This document shows positions 13,937-15,948 of a stretch of 15,948 bases of DNA, piece after piece; within the stretch, counting starts at the first letter, position 1, and the number at the start of each line of letters is the position of its first letter. The translations under genes and the position numbers were made by a program. The notes under the pieces are model-generated. The model searched no databases, was not told the DNA's origin, and saw nothing but the letters and a program-made list of their open reading frames with translations. Source of the DNA: Chloroflexia bacterium (lineage in GTDB: Bacteria > Chloroflexota > Chloroflexia > Thermomicrobiales > UBA6265); the NCBI GenBank assembly GCA_013698285.1, contig JACCVE010000266.1, positions 1 through 15,948 on the forward strand, written 5' to 3'.

Positions 13937-14724
13937 CCGGCGCCGTCCGGGGGGCGGATCTCGATCCCGGCGGCTTCGAGGCGGGCGCGGACGGTGGCGA
14001 CGATCGCCACGGCGCCGGGGGTGTCGGCGTGGGTGCAGATGGTATCGACCGCCAGGGGCACGTCGGTGCCGTCAGCGGCCCGGACAACGCCCTCGGTGAC
14101 CAGCCGGAGCATCCGGTCGGCGGCCGTGGCGGGATCGGTGACCAGGGCGCCCGGGGAGCGGCGGGCGACGAGGGTGCCATCGGGTTCGTAGGCGCGGTCG
14201 GCGAACCCCTCCCGGACGAGGGGCAATCCGGCCTCCCCGGCGGCCCGGGCCAGGGCCGTGCCGGGCGGGGCGAAGAAACGGAGCCCGGGGTCGTAGGCCC
14301 GGACGGCGGCGGCGATGGCGGTCGAGATCGCGAGGTCGTTGACGGCGAGGGTATAGAGGGCGCCGTGGGCCTTGACGTGGCGCAGGGGCACGCCTTCCGC
14401 CCGGCAGAAAGCGCCGAGGGCCCCGAGTTGGTAGAGGACATCGGTGCGGACCTCGTCCGGGCTGGCGGCGATGGCCCGGCGGCCGAACCCGGCCAGGTCG
14501 AGGAAGCCCGGGTGGGCCCCGACCGCGACGCCGCGCGCCGCGGCCCGGGCGACCGTGGTCGCCATGACCCGGGGATCGCCACCATGGAACCCGCAGGCGA
14601 CATTGGCGCTGGAGACGAGGGCGAGCAAGGCCTCGTCATCGCCGATGACATAGGCGCCGAAGCTTTCGCCGAGGTCACAGTTGAGGTCCACGGTGCCCGG
14701 TGAACCGACGCCGGTCCTGTCCAT
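13933..14724 (-). CDS. pxpA: 5-oxoprolinase subunit A (PxpA, LamB/YcsF family)
   Basis: PxpA works with PxpB and PxpC in ATP-dependent cleavage of 5-oxoproline (pyroglutamate) to glutamate, in the cytoplasm. The 263-aa product has the family motifs VDLNCDLGESFGAY (12-25), ANVACGFHGGDP (40-51), VGAHPGFLDLAGFGRR (68-83), VKAHGALY (117-124) and a C-terminal VDTICTHADTPGAV. Length and motif order are normal for LamB/YcsF proteins. The start ATG 14724 is set by AGGAGG (14736-14731) 6 nt upstream. The frame is open much further 5', but that part has no family similarity. The gene is first in a two-gene operon, and its stop overlaps the fusion gene start by ATGA. Confidence 0.95.
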   Translation of the reverse strand: MDRTGVGSPGTVDLNCDLGESFGAYVIGDDEALLALVSSANVACGFHGGDPRVMATTVARAAARGVAVGAHPGFLDLAGFGRRAIAASPDEVRTDVLYQLGALGAFCRAEGVPLRHVKAHGALYTLAVNDLAISTAIAAAVRAYDPGLRFFAPPGTALARAAGEAGLPLVREGFADRAYEPDGTLVARRSPGALVTDPATAADRMLRLVTEGVVRAADGTDVPLAVDTICTHADTPGAVAIVATVRARLEAAGIEIRPPDGAG

Positions 14725-14774
14725 CGTTCCCCTCCTCCCTCGCCGCGGCGGAGTCACCGCGACCGTGCCGGGCC

Positions 14775-14801
14775 AGGATACTTGGTCCGGCCACTGGTCG
14801 A
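14775..14801 (-). promoter_or_regulatory. Candidate pxpA promoter
   Basis: On the - strand TCGACC (14801-14796) and TATCCT (14780-14775) each match four of six consensus positions, separated by 15 bp, shorter than the ideal 17. Transcription would begin about 45 nt before the pxpA ATG. This is a weak call. Confidence 0.25.
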
Positions 14802-14953
14802 GGCGGTGTTCGCGATGAGTCGCCCCGGGAAGGGTGGTCGAGGCACCGCGGGACCTGGCGACCGGCACCCCATCGCCCCATCGCCACGCTCCGCGATCTC
14901 GTGCCCGGGCCGTGTCCCATTTTCGCTCGCTGGATGCGCCCTTAGAGTGAACG

Positions 14954-14975
14954 GATACGAACATACGTTCGTATC
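14954..14975. promoter_or_regulatory. 22-bp palindromic operator-like site with LexA (Cheo-box)-like core
   Basis: GATACGAAC (14954-14962), ATAC, GTTCGTATC (14967-14975) are perfect 9-bp arms around a 4-bp centre. The core CGAAC-ATAC-GTTCG (14958-14971) fits the CGAAC-N4-GTTCG pattern of Gram-positive LexA/DinR boxes; TetR-family operators can look similar. It lies 63 bp upstream of the right-hand gene start and 230 bp upstream of pxpA, so it more likely controls the former. The local A/T richness contrasts with the surrounding GC-rich sequence. Confidence 0.6.
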
Positions 14976-15038
14976 GTGATCGTCGGGGTTGACGAGACGA
15001 CCCGCCTGGGCGCCCGTCCAGCGGTGAGGAGGACGGGG

Positions 15039-15530
15039 TTGGCAACGACGGGGGACGGCCGGAGGGGCCGATCGCTGACGCTGGTCCGGACTGGCAATGT
15101 CGCCGGGCAAGCCGGTGACGGCCGCGGGAACGACGACGTGGACATCTGGGACATCCAAGGGGAGGAGGGCCGGGCCCGGCGGCGGGAGGCGGCGGCGACA
15201 TTCCAGCGCGGGGTCGATGCGGGCACGTTCCATGACCTGCTGGCGGCGCCGGTCCGGGCGACCATCGCCGGGGCGGCCCGGGCGCCGGGCCTGGAAGACG
15301 AAATCGGGATGCTGCGGCTGGTGATGGTCCGGCTGCTGGTCGAGGAGGACGACCTCGCCAAGCTGGTCGGGGGGATGGCCCGCCTCTCGACGGCGATCAC
15401 CCAGGCGACCAGGCTGCGGCGGGCGATCGGGGCCGAGGCGACATCCGACCTGCTCGACACCCTGACCCGGGTCCTCAACGACCTGGACGACGAACCGGGC
15501 AACGACCCGGGGTTTGCCCCTCCGGCCTGA
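15039..15530 (+). CDS. Small helical protein of unknown function
   Basis: I do not recognise this gene with certainty. The product is ~163 aa. Its N-terminal third is Gly/Arg-rich and probably disordered. A Trp-containing acidic stretch follows (DDVDIWDIQGEE), then a helical region. The best-conserved-looking part is GLEDEIGMLRLVMVRLLVEEDDLAKLVGGMARLSTAITQATRLRRAIG with amphipathic periodicity, ending in an acidic tail. From memory, similar ~150-200-aa proteins with an EDEIxxLR helix occur in Chloroflexota, some near mobile genes; this is an impression only. TTG 15039 is chosen because TGAGGAGG (15025-15032) lies 6 nt upstream. GTG 14976 (abutting the palindrome, no SD) and GTG 15138 are alternatives. 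Codon usage looks like its neighbours. The gene lies just downstream of the 22-bp palindrome. Confidence 0.65.
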   Translation: MATTGDGRRGRSLTLVRTGNVAGQAGDGRGNDDVDIWDIQGEEGRARRREAAATFQRGVDAGTFHDLLAAPVRATIAGAARAPGLEDEIGMLRLVMVRLLVEEDDLAKLVGGMARLSTAITQATRLRRAIGAEATSDLLDTLTRVLNDLDDEPGNDPGFAPPA

Positions 15531-15587
15531 CCGGAGACGCCGGGGATCGAGGGCACCGGCGAACCCGGGAACGGGCGCCGTGGTGCT

Positions 15588-15636
15588 GGACGCCGGGCAT
15601 CGGACGCCGGGCATCGGACACCGGGCATCGGTCATC
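15588..15636. repeat. 14-bp tandem repeat, 3.5 copies
   Basis: GGACGCCGGGCATC occurs exactly at 15588-15601 and 15602-15615, with one change at 15616-15629, followed by a degenerate half unit (15630-15636). It lies between the small helical gene and the gene that starts at 15736, in otherwise non-coding sequence (15531-15735). No dyad or coding role is evident. Confidence 0.8.
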
Positions 15637-15735
15637 AATCTCGATGGTGAGGAAGATGGCACGTTCGCCGTCGCGGCGCGGCGGGATACGCGGCGGTCGC
15701 CCCGCGCCGGCGGGAACATCGAACAGGAGGACACC

Positions 15736-15948
15736 GTGCCAACGACCACATCTCGGGCCCTGGTCCGGTTCGGGCCGTCACTGACGTTGACGACGCCGGA
15801 CCGGGCCGGGGGAGACGACCGGCTGGCCGGGACGGAGTCTCGATCGGCAGGCGCCGGGCCATCCCCGATCGGCGCGCGGACAGGCGATGACCCGGACGGG
15901 TGTCCCGGCCTCGCCCCTCGTCCGGACTCCAGAGGCGGGGAATCGGCC
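15736..15948 (+). CDS. Unknown protein, N-terminal part (3' end beyond the window)
   Basis: GTG 15736 is preceded by AGGAGG (15725-15730) at a 5-nt gap, and the frame stays open for 71 codons to the window edge. The visible product begins VPTTTSRALVRFGPSLTLTT and then becomes Gly/Asp/Pro/Arg-rich, probably disordered, so no family can be named. Long open frames are common at this GC content; the strong SD is the main evidence. It has the same orientation as the helical gene and could be co-transcribed with it across a 205-bp gap. Confidence 0.45.
   Translation, partial: MPTTTSRALVRFGPSLTLTTPDRAGGDDRLAGTESRSAGAGPSPIGARTGDDPDGCPGLAPRPDSRGGESA

Larger units (their letters stand above)
14725..15038. 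other. Divergent intergenic region between pxpA and the small helical gene
   Basis: The 314 bases separate two divergent genes. Besides the pxpA SD (14731-14740) they hold a weak promoter candidate for pxpA (14775-14801), the 22-bp palindrome (14954-14975) and the SD of the right-hand gene (15025-15032). Between 14802 and 14953 I see no gene or clear motif. Confidence 0.6.

Noticed and set aside
11426..14191. Long + strand open frames (461 and 427 codons) across pxpBC and pxpA
   Set aside because: They are antisense to clearly recognised Pxp and biotinyl domains and give low-complexity Gly/Arg/Asp-rich products. High GC suppresses stop codons in these frames.
14725..15201. N-terminal extension of pxpA
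   Set aside because: The frame is open upstream, but the added residues show no LamB/YcsF similarity and a textbook SD precedes the internal ATG at 14724. Part of the extension would also cross the 22-bp palindrome.
15588..15636. CRISPR-like array
   Set aside because: The units are directly adjacent without spacers and only 14 bp long, so this is a simple tandem repeat.
14754..15749. - strand open frame (331 codons) over the helical gene and the 14-bp repeats
   Set aside because: Pro/Arg-rich, includes the tandem repeats as coding sequence and has no SD. The + strand frame has a strong SD and helical character.

Overview
This is a high-GC bacterial window (about 70% G+C by eye) with tightly overlapping genes, GTG and TTG starts, strong Shine-Dalgarno (SD) sites and no U-tract terminators. 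Gene content and protein style suggest a Thermomicrobia/Sphaerobacter-like member of the Chloroflexota. That assignment is inferred from general resemblance, and no marker gene here proves it.

Layout. 1-807 is the 3' part of a gene for an MFS transporter. 808-1258 is non-coding and leads into a complete Mrp-type Na+/H+ antiporter operon, mrpABCDEFG (1259-7217, + strand). A-B, B-C and C-D are joined by 4-nt ATGA/GTGA overlaps and F-G by 1 nt; E and F each start after a short gap. The operon meets a NarL/FixJ-type response regulator gene (7214-7939, - strand) head-on, and both genes stop within one CTAG. 7940-8512 holds an 8-bp-stem palindrome, a tandem repeat with GNRA-loop hairpins, and a tRNA-Cys(GCA) gene on the - strand. 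A DHA3-like MFS exporter (8513-9760, -, TTG start) is divergent from an aminoglycoside-phosphotransferase-fold kinase (10029-10931, +).

The most unusual part is 11045-14724 (- strand), a two-gene operon. The promoter-proximal gene encodes PxpA (LamB/YcsF, 5-oxoprolinase subunit A). The second encodes a 963-aa protein that fuses PxpB (KipI), PxpC (KipA) and a C-terminal AccB-like biotinyl domain with an intact EVMK biotinylation motif. KipI-like, KipA-like and biotinyl modules also form the carboxyltransferase half of urea carboxylase, there in the order KipA-KipI-BCCP. This fusion therefore looks like a biotin-linked 5-oxoprolinase or carboxylase that lacks its biotin carboxylase subunit, which is not in the window.

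The right end (14725-15948) holds a 22-bp palindrome with a LexA/Cheo-box-like core, a small helical protein of unknown function (15039-15530), a 14-bp tandem repeat, and the beginning of a gene that runs off the window (15736 onward).

Working together: the Mrp complex would use the proton motive force to expel Na+ and maintain pH homeostasis. The Pxp operon would recycle 5-oxoproline to glutamate, or carry out a related biotin-dependent reaction. The exporter and kinase pair may act in small-molecule resistance or modification, but only their adjacency suggests this.
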